The notes under the pieces are model-generated. The model worked only from the letters and a program-made list of their open reading frames with translations. It did not search any database and was not told where the DNA came from. Shown here piece after piece: positions 11,519 to 19,973 of a stretch of 64,000 nt of DNA. The position numbers and the translations under genes were made by a program. The stretch is taken from assembly GCA_038098605.1 (NCBI GenBank), contig JAZDUA010000322.1, forward strand, positions 1,698,675 to 1,762,674, written 5' to 3'. Numbering within the stretch: the stretch's first letter is position 1; the number at the start of each line of letters is the position of its first letter. The DNA comes from Gryllus longicercus. Lineage: Eukaryota > Arthropoda > Insecta > Orthoptera > Gryllidae.

Positions 11519-11666
11519 CTTCAATTTGCTCACAGGTATCTAGAAACATGGTAACAGTGTTGTTTTGATGTAAATATGTTTTCATTCTATTTAATTTTTG
11601 CATCTGTTGTGAAAATAGAGCTTGAACATCTGAAAGTAACAAATGTCAGTGAAATTTAAATATTAT

Positions 11667-11672
11667 AATAAA
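11667..11672 (+). terminator. Candidate poly(A) signal of LAS1
   Basis: AATAAA lies 149 bp after the LAS1 stop codon. Another AATAAA occurs near 11727. Assigned by position only. Confidence 0.5.
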
Positions 11673-13189
11673 TTTTCTAGGAGCCATATGTTTAATATTA
11701 ATGTACTCGATTCTGTATCTTTTTTTAATAAATCATTAAGTTAAAAAACATTGAAGAATGTAGTTACTTTGATAAATTTTATTATATTTTCCATTATCGG
11801 AATATTATTTATTCTTGCTACATTTTACTTCATGTGTAAAAGAAAACAGCCAGCTTTACATAGTAATTGCATTAAAAGGAATTTAACATTCATTTAATTA
11901 TTATTTATTTTACTAGTGACCAAAAGAGCATTTAGTTGCCTAAACACAAGTGCATAATTGCAAGGGGTACTCTTTTAGCCATGTGTAATATATTGAAATC
12001 AAATCCGAAGATATTTGCCCGTGCAGTTCTGTTACATAGTAGCAGACATTTAACATACATAATACCAAGAGTGCTTTGGAAATTATTGATAAATCTCTAA
12101 CTTGTTAAGCAAGAAGGGGATTTATCTGAAAATATTCAAAGCACAAGTGGTAATTAATAGGACTATTCCACAAATGAAATTATGTCCAACAGAGTTCCAA
12201 AATATGCCAAATATTGAAAATAACTGAGAACTATGTTATAATCAAAGAGGGACCTACATGGTTTATTGGACTTTGACACAGTGGTCAATGGACCACCTCC
12301 TAAGACACAGAAGTTACAGTTTATGATTGTCAATAGGGAGAAGCTGTAAGAAAAATTGGATAGAAAAAGCAATAAACTTTTTGAGATACACTGACCTGAT
12401 TGGGGCATTTTGAATGTATATAATTACACTATTGGTTTTATGAGTGGAATAGACAAGTTAAAAATGCTCTTTTCTACCTTTATTCATAATAGTTTGTGAT
12501 AAAAGGGAGTATATGGAATCTCTTCCTCAAGAAGACGTGCACAATTGCACTCCCTCCCATATACATCATATTTGACTAATGATGACTCCTACATCATATC
12601 ACTCATAATGACCCAAAGGGTGGATAAATCCTGGCACTAAATTTAGAAAAAAAAATCCTCTAACTCGTGGGGTAGCTAGAATCCATGTTTCGATGGTTCT
12701 TGGTACTGAAAAATAGATTGACGGCACGTCTGTCCATTGTGGTTAACGCTAGAGCCTAAACCGTTCAGCTAATTTTCTTCAAAATTCATATTCCCTGAAT
12801 TTGATGTAAATAAACTGCAGGCTTTGGGAGTTTCTACTACTTATTTATTGGTTGAAGGTCCCATGCAGCGCTTCTGTGGCATTGTGGTATGAGTGCCAGC
12901 ACGTCAACTCTAACGATGTGAATTCGAGTCTCGGGGCGGAAATATAATTAAATGCTTGACAACACTTTTACTGGTTATGTAGTAGTGTAATTTTGTGGAG
13001 CTTTTAGAATTAATGCGAGAAAGTATGTACTTTAGTAGCACCACTAGTTAAAAAGACTAAATTTTTGAACGAAAATTTACATATAGGACAAGGTTTTACT
13101 CTTCTTTAATAGTCTTAAAGTAATATTTAGTTCTACCACGAGGAAACAGAAAAATTGAGAAAATTTCATAAAAATATACTTCGGGCGGC
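11673..13189. other. Intergenic interval
   Basis: AT-rich, with no coding frame I trust. It contains a tRNA-like SINE head near 12868-12940. Near 13030-13110 there is sequence resembling the end of the neighbouring transposon (GTAGCACCACTAGTT, compare CAGAACCACTAGCTT at 13285). Confidence 0.45.
12868..12940 (+). repeat. tRNA-like SINE head, possible
   Basis: About 70 bp with a B-box-like GAATTCGAGTCTC at 12920-12932 and an A-box-like TGGCATTGTGG about 45 bp upstream. The ends do not pair as an acceptor stem, so it is more likely a SINE remnant than a tRNA gene. Confidence 0.35.
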
Positions 13190-13300
13190 GGTAGATGGCA
13201 GCATAAGAGGATGAGACAAGATCGAAAAAGCCCAGACCAAAGAAATGAGAAAACTATCTAATACGAGAAAGTCTCTGCCATTCAGCAGAACCACTAGCTT
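13190..13300 (+). repeat. Left terminal inverted repeat of RAG1-like transposon
   Basis: The reverse complement reads GCTAGTGGTTCTGCTGAATG, then GCAGAGACTTTCTCGTATTAG and, after a 4-base insert, TTTTCTCATTTCTTTGGTCT. The core 13225-13300 matches the right end at roughly 80 percent by eye, and weaker similarity continues outward to about 13190. Confidence 0.75.
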
Positions 13301-13703
13301 TTATTAAAAATTTTTTACTTTCTCACGTTACGAAGTACTTCGAAAACGGCGAATTTTCGACCGAAAAAACATTTTCTCTTTAAATTTCTTACCAGGATAG
13401 GTGGCTTATGAAGAATCTTTACACGAAAATTGAAAAAAAATGGCGGATTCAATATGGCGGACAAAAATAAAAAAAGGTCATATTTGCATAAAATTTCGGT
13501 TTTATTCCTTATTCCTAGAAAGATAGATACAAAATCATTTATTCCAGCCATTTTGGCCTTGAAATAGAACTTATATTACAAAAAATTACACACGCACGCA
13601 TACTGGCCCCCCCGGTCTTCGGATTCCACCACCAGCTACTCGATCCACCGTATGATGGAACCCTCAGATCCGGGGCTCGCCCTATCTTATTTCTAATTTA
13701 CAT
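13301..13703 (-). other. 3' flank of the transposase ORF
   Basis: Noncoding on the transposase strand, between its stop and the left inverted repeat. It holds sequences of the GAAAAACATTTTCTC type that loosely resemble the region inside the right inverted repeat (16200-16350), suggesting that the terminal repeats may be longer but diverged. No separate gene is seen. Confidence 0.45.
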
Positions 13704-15494
13704 CTAATATTCGTCGTCAGACGGGTGCGCGGAATCGTCGTCGCTGCTAGGAGCTTCGTAGCTCGGAGCTTTCAATAGCCGCACAGCTTCAGCGTCTAAC
13801 GCTTTCAGCTTCTTTTTTGGCAATTTTCTGATGCTCGAGATCACTGGATCCGAGGCAACCAAAAGCCTCTGGAATACGTCTTCCATATTTTTCACGCGGG
13901 TACATTTTCGCGCGAAGTCCTGCCGATATTGTTTGATGAATTTATTGCAAGATTCTTGAGCTTCTTCAGACATCTGCCCAATTGGCAGGATCGAAGACTC
14001 AATGATCTTACTGCTGTGCAGCAAAATCTTGTGCACTGTGGTGGGCATGCAGAACCAGGGGTACAGCTGTACATACAAACGAGCTGTTTCTATGCAATAT
14101 GCCTCGTACTTGGGGACATCGATTTCGAACCCGCAAGAAATGACTTGCAATATGACGTGAAATCTTTTAATCAAAGACAGGTCGAGCCCAGTAATAGAGG
14201 CAGAAATGGCCGCGTTTTCGAAAAAACGGCGCGCGGTGTTCCCGTCATTCGTACTGCCATACCCCTGTTTCGGCATGTCCACCAAGAGCCCCAATTGTTG
14301 ACGGAACCCTTTCTGAATGTTTGATTTGCGAGTTGCGACCTTTGCTTTGTCGTCCCCGCGACTTTGCCACTTCTTCACGTCCAACTTGTAGGAAATGTGC
14401 AGAAGGCACTCAAAAAATCGAATCCAAGCATGCAAACTGGAAATTCCAAATTGCAAATGCTCTTCTTTTAAGGGTGTTCGTAAGATGTCATCAATGTTGT
14501 TGAAACGTTTGGAAGTGCAGTCGCAAAGGTAGCATCTCTGACTTGACGATGTGCAAGTCAGTGAGTTGCAAACTTTTCCATCGACCATAGTGAGAAGCAC
14601 TTTGTATGCAACATTCACTTCCTTTCCGTCAACAATTGTTTGGAATGGTGTTAAATTCTGCACTTGGTCCTGAATGTCATTGACTATAAGTCTCGTAGAC
14701 TCAGCAGTTTCATGCAAAAATTCGATTTTTAATGGCCGACAAAATCGAGGAGATGAAGGACGCGGGTTCTTCCAAATGACGATTTGTTTCTGTGTGGACT
14801 TTTCGACAGACAAAATCTGAAGCGGCACGATGGAAACAAAAAATATATTTGCGTCGGTTTTGGTGCCTTCAGAATCGTCATCGAATTTTTGCTTGAAAGT
14901 ACTTTGTCCCGAAGTTCCGTCGCAGCCCCACTTACAAATCAACTCTGTATCGTACGCACTATCGAGGAGGCTAGAGATCACATCTTGTTGGACCCGAAAA
15001 ATTCTTTCTACCGTGTGATCGAGCAGCGCTTGAAGTTTCACTTCAGCAGAAGTTTCTGTGATACGCATGTCTACAGCCAGGGGATAACAGTCTTTCTTAG
15101 CCTCCTGAACTTTTTTGTATGACGGATATAAAGAGCAATTATGATCTATGCTGGCAGTTCTGATCGTGTTGTACATATTCTTCGACAGCTTACTCTCGAT
15201 AAGGAGCGATAGAGCCTCATCTTTGGTCAACTGTTTTTCGCGTTTCGCAGTTAGAGAATCCCTGTACCTTGTTGCTGTGGTTGGACTTCCTTCAGCAATA
15301 TCCTTCACCACCTTTGCTGCATCCACGTTCCCAGAATTCCGGAAGCTCATCTGCAGTGCGAAGGCCAGCTCGTCGACTTCATGGTGATCTCGCATGGACT
15401 GAGTTCTCCTCCTTTTAGTCCTCTCACTGGAAGCTGCGAAACTGGTGGATGGACGTCCTCCGACACTTGCAGGCTCTGTAAAAATCATTGTCAT
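13704..15494 (-). CDS. RAG1/Transib-like DDE transposase, intact 596-residue ORF
   Basis: The residues match the vertebrate RAG1 core in order. CDGTSG with D192 fits RAG1 D600. WKNPRPSSPRFCRPL (241-255) fits the P.P.S...C.PL stretch. MVDGK with D305 fits D708. CYLC (C321, C324) fits C727/C730. HKILLH (H488, H493) fits H937/H942. SEEAQESCNK with E514 fits E962, followed by FARKCTRVKNMEDV, like RAG1's short basic stretch and MEDV. So the DDE triad (D192, D305, E514) and all four zinc ligands are kept. The N terminus (to about 185) has a basic patch KRRR and is unassigned; the C terminus is acidic (583-596). There is no N-terminal RING part and no RAG2-like ORF. Such proteins cut and join element ends by a hairpin pathway in the nucleus. 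The start is the first ATG of the frame. Base composition is richer in GC than the flanks. RAG1 residue numbers are from memory; the alignment is by eye. Confidence 0.82.
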   Translation of the reverse strand: MTMIFTEPASVGGRPSTSFAASSERTKRRRTQSMRDHHEVDELAFALQMSFRNSGNVDAAKVVKDIAEGSPTTATRYRDSLTAKREKQLTKDEALSLLIESKLSKNMYNTIRTASIDHNCSLYPSYKKVQEAKKDCYPLAVDMRITETSAEVKLQALLDHTVERIFRVQQDVISSLLDSAYDTELICKWGCDGTSGQSTFKQKFDDDSEGTKTDANIFFVSIVPLQILSVEKSTQKQIVIWKNPRPSSPRFCRPLKIEFLHETAESTRLIVNDIQDQVQNLTPFQTIVDGKEVNVAYKVLLTMVDGKVCNSLTCTSSSQRCYLCDCTSKRFNNIDDILRTPLKEEHLQFGISSLHAWIRFFECLLHISYKLDVKKWQSRGDDKAKVATRKSNIQKGFRQQLGLLVDMPKQGYGSTNDGNTARRFFENAAISASITGLDLSLIKRFHVILQVISCGFEIDVPKYEAYCIETARLYVQLYPWFCMPTTVHKILLHSSKIIESSILPIGQMSEEAQESCNKFIKQYRQDFARKCTRVKNMEDVFQRLLVASDPVISSIRKLPKKKLKALDAEAVRLLKAPSYEAPSSDDDSAHPSDDEY

Positions 15495-15499
15495 CGGCG

Positions 15500-16160
15500 A
15501 TTTTTTTTTAAATTATTTAAACTTTCAAAAAATTAGACATGCCAACGAACATGTGTGGCCTGAACCATTCACTTAAGCGTCCTTTACGTCATCTAAGGTT
15601 TAAATTTATTTAAAAAGTCGATTTTCACGAAAAATTGTTTAAAGGAAATAAAAATTACCTGTTTGACAAAATTTCGCAAAAATCTACTCGGTTTTGAAAA
15701 ATAGATGTCATTTTTAATCTTTTTTTTTAATGAACACATTTCATTATGAAAAAAATATCTTCGTAATTATAGTTGTAGGAAGATGCTGAAAAAATTCGAA
15801 TTTTTCAATTATCGAAAAACTAGAGCATTTTAACGAACGTGAGACCTGTACCATTCTCCTGGACATCTTTCACACTATCCAACAACAAAATTAAATCAAA
15901 AACGGAGTCGTTTTTGAGGGGGAAAATGTTTAAATAAGACTAAAAATGCCTATATTTCACCCAAAATCACACGAAAAATACTCAAATTTTCGAAAAAATT
16001 GTACGTGATATTTCAAAAAATCTATTTCTAAGGAACATTTCAAAAGGGAAAAAATCTTCATAATTGTAGTTGTAGGAAGTTTGTTTATCTGCAATTTTAG
16101 AAAAATCAGTTTTCAACGAACATGGGATCTGCACTCTTAAACGTCCTTCAGACTATCCAA
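15500..16160. repeat. Two and a half tandem ~290-bp units in the transposon
   Basis: The landmark AACGAACATG or AACGAACGTG followed by a CCTG-ACC-type block occurs at about 15543, 15833 and 16116, so the period is 290 and 283 bp. A second landmark, TAGTTGTAGGAAG, recurs near 15770 and 16065. Units are diverged from each other. Related copies lie in LAS1 introns at 6160-6420 and 8590-9400. Confidence 0.75.
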
Positions 16161-16369
16161 AAACAGACAGACGGACGTTTTCCGTCAATCGATTTTTCGG
16201 TATCGAGGATCCACATAACATGGATTCACGTGTTAAGAGGAATTTTCTCTTAAATTTAGCAACTAGACTTTTCGTTGCTAGGGCCCTGTAATAAAAAAAA
16301 TTCTGCCAAAAATTTGTGTTTTTTTCGCGCAGCATTACATAAATTTCTACCACGGTACCGATAGCGAGA

Positions 16370-16475
16370 ATGTAACTAGAGGTGCTTCAGAATGGCACAG
16401 ACTTTCCCGTATTAGTTTTCTATTTCCTTTGGTCTCGGCTAGCTATTCGGACTTGCCACGTACTCTTGCCAGTTG
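16370..16475 (+). repeat. Right terminal inverted repeat of RAG1-like transposon
   Basis: Reads AACTAGAGGTGCTTCAGAAT, GGCACAGACTTTCCCGTATT, TTTTCTATTTCCTTTGGTCT, the inverted counterpart of 13300-13225. Similarity fades past about 16440. Confidence 0.75.
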
Positions 16476-16786
16476 CTAATGGTGTATCCTGAATTTCGAT
16501 GTAAGGCATGTAATAATGTACATTAGCACATTTGTTTTTGTTTATAGGCTATCTTAACATTATGGGGTGATCACAGAAATCATTAAATAATAATAATAAT
16601 AGTTCACATTTTGTGCTAAGTATTGAAGAGGCATGCATAATCCCTAGATCTGCTCCTTAGGAAGCTGGTGTCAACCCGGAGTGGACTTTATAACCAAACG
16701 ACTGATAACCTCTTTAGCCGTGAATTAGAGGAATGTCAATTATAATATTAACAACAATATTACTATGTGATTGTTACACTTACCCG
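16476..16786. other. Spacer between the RAG1-like transposon and the hAT remnant
   Basis: Includes an ATA/AAT microsatellite at about 16586-16602. No gene is seen. The 3' end of the hAT element should lie here, but I could not recognise its terminal repeat. Confidence 0.4.
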
Positions 16787-18235
16787 TTACTTGAAAGCAA
16801 ACTCCATTCTCCTATTATTTTTACAGAATTTATTCGTCACCTTGTCGAAAAAGCTGTGGTCCGTTTTTATTTCGTCAAGCAAATCCTTCTCTATCGACAT
16901 CATTGCAAGTGCGGTAAGACGTCCTTGGCTTTGGGAGTTTCTCTGGAAGGTTTTGATTCGTTTCAAAGCTGAGTAAGATTGTTCGACAGACGATGCTGTT
17001 GCAGGGGTGACTCATACCAATTCACAGAACTTATGAGCTTGTTTTAGTCCCCTGTTTAGTCCTTTTTAGATAAGAAACTCTTGGATTTCCTTCACATTCT
17101 TTCCCACGAAATGTTCATTAGCACAAATTCCCTTAAGCTCAGCTTTCAGTTTCGCGAAAACGAAATATTTGTAATAAATTTTCTCTAATTATAAAAGTTG
17201 CTTTTCTGGAAAATTTTGTGAATATGCAGGAAATTTTGAGCACTGGAGAAGTTCCAAAAAATTCAAATCTGCCGAAGAATCAAAACGCGATTTAAGTAGT
17301 AAAATTATGGTGTCAAATACTTCCAGTCTCTTAAATTCCTCCTATGCCGTTAATTCATCGTTCAGTCTTCGTCTCTTGCGCGGCGGCTCACAAGACTTCA
17401 GTTTCTCCCCAAATTTTCTGGAAGCTATTGTTTCGTTTCGAAATTTTTAAAAAAAAATCTTCAAATTTTCAATTTATTTTGCACAAAACGCAATGTCTAA
17501 ATACTTAGATTGTAATACGTTGAAAACCGTATCTGTGTGGGAGAAAATGTCTTCAAATAAATTCAGCAAAAAAATAAATTTGAAGTCTTGTAACTTTGGC
17601 AGGAAGCCCTACTGCCTAGCAGCAGTAGCTTTGTAGAAGTTGCAGCAACTTGCTGAATGACACTGCACAAAGCAGATTATAAATCCTGAAGACATCGGAC
17701 TGTCTCTCTTATACCCACATTATCAAACTCGCCACATGATTCCAGAATAGCTTCAAATCATTCTTAAATTTTGGATAGTGTCTGAACTACTCGACTAGAG
17801 AAATTCCACCTTGTAGGGGCAAGACTTGGGAATCGTTTGTGGAGAAATTTGTCCGATAAATTAGTTATTTCTGATGATGTGAACAATGCCACAAACCCGT
17901 GTTCAGTGTTCGCTAATAAATAACACAGACAGAAAACACTAAGTTCAATTCTGTGCATAACAATGGATGAAGGTTGCCTCTGGAACAATTTCTTTCACGC
18001 TTGCACACCATTCAATTGCCCTGCCAGAACTGCAGCACCATCATGCCTGCGAAATCAATTTGTTTCTGCATTGAAACCTGTCAAGAATGTTCATAAAAAG
18101 ACTCGTTAGAGATTCTGCGCCTCGATCAGAACTGACATCACAGAACCCCAGAACAACAACATTGTTGTTGTCTTGAATATAACGCAGAACAGAAGACAAC
18201 TGACATTTGTTCGTAACGTCTGAGGTCTCGTCTAT
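16787..18235 (-). pseudogene. hAT transposase, C-terminal part
   Basis: The strand reads DETSDVTNKCQLSSVLRYIQ, GFCDVSSDRGAESL, a frameshift, DGAAVLAGQLNGVQ, a damaged HCYA motif, FPSLAPTRWNFSSRVV and then, after several stops, VTPATASSVEQSYSALKRIK with SQGRLTALAMMSIEKDLL. The last block is the classic hAT dimerisation domain, ending MEFAFK at a stop (16787-16789). DETSD holds the first catalytic Asp of the family. Multiple stops and frameshifts make it inactive. Confidence 0.85.
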
Positions 18236-18348
18236 AATAATAATAATAATAATATTTGTCACATAAATACTGCATACGACATGTATGACAAGTCAGGATA
18301 TGTATATAATCATACAATTCACAATACAGATATTTCTAAAAATTAAAT

Positions 18349-18362
18349 ACAAGACAAATTCA
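18349..18362 (+). repeat. Target-site duplication, left copy
   Basis: ACAAGACAAATTCA, identical to 18613-18626, flanks the palindromic insertion. Confidence 0.85.
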
Positions 18363-18612
18363 TGGTTGCGTAGGCTTCCGCGGCCGGAGTTTATGTTGGC
18401 TGGGCTATCCGGGACGAGCCGCGTCAAAGTCATGGTGGCTGACGTTTTGGCCAGCGTGTTGTGGCCTTCTTCAGAGCGTACTGCTGGGAAGTTTCACTGT
18501 GTGGAACATACAGATTTCGCGCCAGCAGTACGCTCTGAAGAAGGCCACAACACGCTGGCCGAAACGTCAGCCACCATGACTTTGACGCGGCTCGTCCCGG
18601 ATAGCCCAGCCA
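18363..18612. mobile_element. Palindromic Penelope-like terminal fragment with filler
   Basis: About 250 bp between 14-bp direct repeats. Arms 18395-18487 and 18522-18614 are inverted copies of each other, differing at one position in 93 by my reading. The right arm carries a hammerhead-like core, and this layout resembles terminal repeats of Penelope-like elements, which are known to encode hammerheads. The 34-bp centre is not part of the palindrome. Its first 32 bases equal 19018-19049 of the host LINE in direct orientation. Confidence 0.65.
18535..18565 (+). ncRNA. Hammerhead-ribozyme-like core
   Basis: CTGAAGA (18535-18541) fits the CUGANGA box. GGCCA (18543-18547) can pair with TGGCC (18556-18560) as stem II, and GAAAC (18561-18565) follows as the second conserved box. 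The mirrored copy in the left arm (18444-18474, minus strand) reads AAAAC in place of GAAAC, so only the right arm keeps the core. Stems I and III were not convincingly fixed by eye. Confidence 0.5.
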
Positions 18613-18626
18613 ACAAGACAAATTCA
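18613..18626 (+). repeat. Target-site duplication, right copy
   Basis: ACAAGACAAATTCA, identical to 18349-18362. LINE 3' UTR sequence continues after it. Confidence 0.85.
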
Positions 18627-19169
18627 GTTTAAAATTCAATTTTCGTATTAAATACAATATCATGGAAAGTTAATTAATTTTATACATGGTACTAAAAGAA
18701 GACTTAAGTTAAAAATGAATAATAATAAAAAATTAAGTTCTTCATACATTCATGCCTAGGCTGGGCCCGTCCTTTATATCCTAAAATCAGTTTAGGGGTG
18801 TTTGAAAACATGCAATAGAAAATGCAAAAATTATTAGTACTAGTTTATATTGACGTGTTTATGATGCATGTATTATTTTGTACTATATAATGTGTGTTTT
18901 ATCAGGAAAGCTTTCAGTTTATTTTTGAATGTGTGTATCGAGTTTAAGCTTTTAAATTCTCTAGGAAGTTTATTATGTAGTGTAATGCCTTCTATAAGGG
19001 TACTTTTTTGAAAGAGTGAAGTTTCACTGTGTGGAACATACAGATTTCGTTTTTGTCTAGTATCATAGTTATGAACTTCTGTGTTCAGAGTAACAGAATC
19101 CTTGTTTCCCATAAGTGTTTTCTTTGTGAAGATTAATATTTCAAATATGTACATGCATGGGAGTGGTAC

Positions 19170-19642
19170 GTAATTGAAACAAACTGGGTTGTCTCTATTT
19201 GTGATGTAATTTCGTCAATCTGTACGTCACAAATGGCTTCAATTAAATCATTTTAAGTTAATGATATGTACCCGCAAAACACTTGAACTTTCTAAATGAT
19301 TCTTTAATTTATCATAATATTCCGAAATTAAGTGCAAAAGTTCAACGTAGTTCCCCCGGTTTTTGGAGTCGGCACTTTGATCGTGACCACGCAATGCCAA
19401 TTCTTGTTTGCCCAGGAAGCAAGTCACGGGTGTCAACCGTTTTAAAATGTACCTGTTGTGTTTCACAGTTTCATTGTGTTTTAAAACACACTTTCGCCTT
19501 TAGCCATCAAGCAATAAGTCTATTCTTGATTTGACGAAAGTTTCTAAACTTATAAGGGCGTTGACGTGAGCATCAGATGTTTCATGTCTCGAGATCGCAG
19601 TGTAAATTATTTAGATCAGAGTAGCCGCGTTTCTTATTGTTT
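19170..19642 (-). pseudogene. hAT transposase, middle part
   Basis: Reads KKRGYSDLNNL, a one-base shift, AISRHETSDAHVNALI, ETFVKSRIDLLLDG, then VKHNRYILKRLTPVTCFLGK, ELALRGHDQSADS, NRGNYVELLHLISEYYD and, after a stop, NDLIEAICDVQIDEITSQ. This is the block between the BED/TTF finger and the catalytic domain of ZMYM1-like hAT transposases. Confidence 0.82.
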
Positions 19643-19973
19643 TTAATAATAATAATATTAAAAATATTTATTGATTGATTGGATACTATTACAATCGTGT
19701 ATGAGGAGCCAATATGTCTTGGGAGGAGAGAGCGACGTTACATTACTGTTCAGGAGCAAACAAGGGGCCATCTCAGCATTTGCTCAAGGGACCAGGGAAA
19801 CTGAACAAAACCTGATCGAGATGGGGGTCATTGGCCTAGATATTATACTACAATAATGCTACAGATTAAGATATTGTACAGTAGAAAATTATTTTTAGTA
19901 GCAGATAATTTAACATTTCAATATGTTATTTTAATGCTACTACTTATAATAATAATTATAATAATAATAATAT

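Larger units (their letters stand above)
13190..16475 (-). mobile_element. DNA transposon encoding a RAG1/Transib-like transposase
   Basis: An element of about 3.3 kb is bounded by imperfect inverted repeats near 13190-13300 and 16370-16475. It has one long antisense ORF (13704-15494) and about two and a half direct ~290-bp repeats between the ORF start and the right inverted repeat. Exact outer ends, target duplication and RSS-like heptamers could not be fixed. Because the ORF is unbroken while all neighbouring mobile DNA is decayed, the insertion looks comparatively young. Confidence 0.7.
18236..19169 (-). mobile_element. 5'-truncated LINE copy B1 inserted in hAT
   Basis: Only the C-terminal end of the ORF remains (18873-19154): LPCMYIFEILIFTKKTLMGN, HNYDTRQKRNLYVPHSETSL and STLIEGITLHNKLPREFKSL. 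A 3' UTR follows and ends in an (ATT)n tail at about 18236-18255. The segment falls between two adjoining hAT blocks, so it is an insertion. The family is the same as copy B2. Its 3' UTR has been invaded by the palindromic element at 18363-18612. Confidence 0.8.

Noticed and set aside
13929..15387. Plus-strand open frames opposite the RAG1-like ORF
   Set aside because: They are shadows of the longer antisense ORF, which alone matches a known family.
13704..15494. Loss of the second catalytic Asp (Trp357 in SSLHAWIRFFE)
   Set aside because: My first alignment put RAG1 D708 there. D708 lies before the CxxC motif, where D305 (MVDGK) aligns well, so the triad appears complete.
18285..18632. 115-residue open frame
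   Set aside because: It runs across the two arms of the palindrome; its residues are only a translation of inverted Penelope-like sequence.
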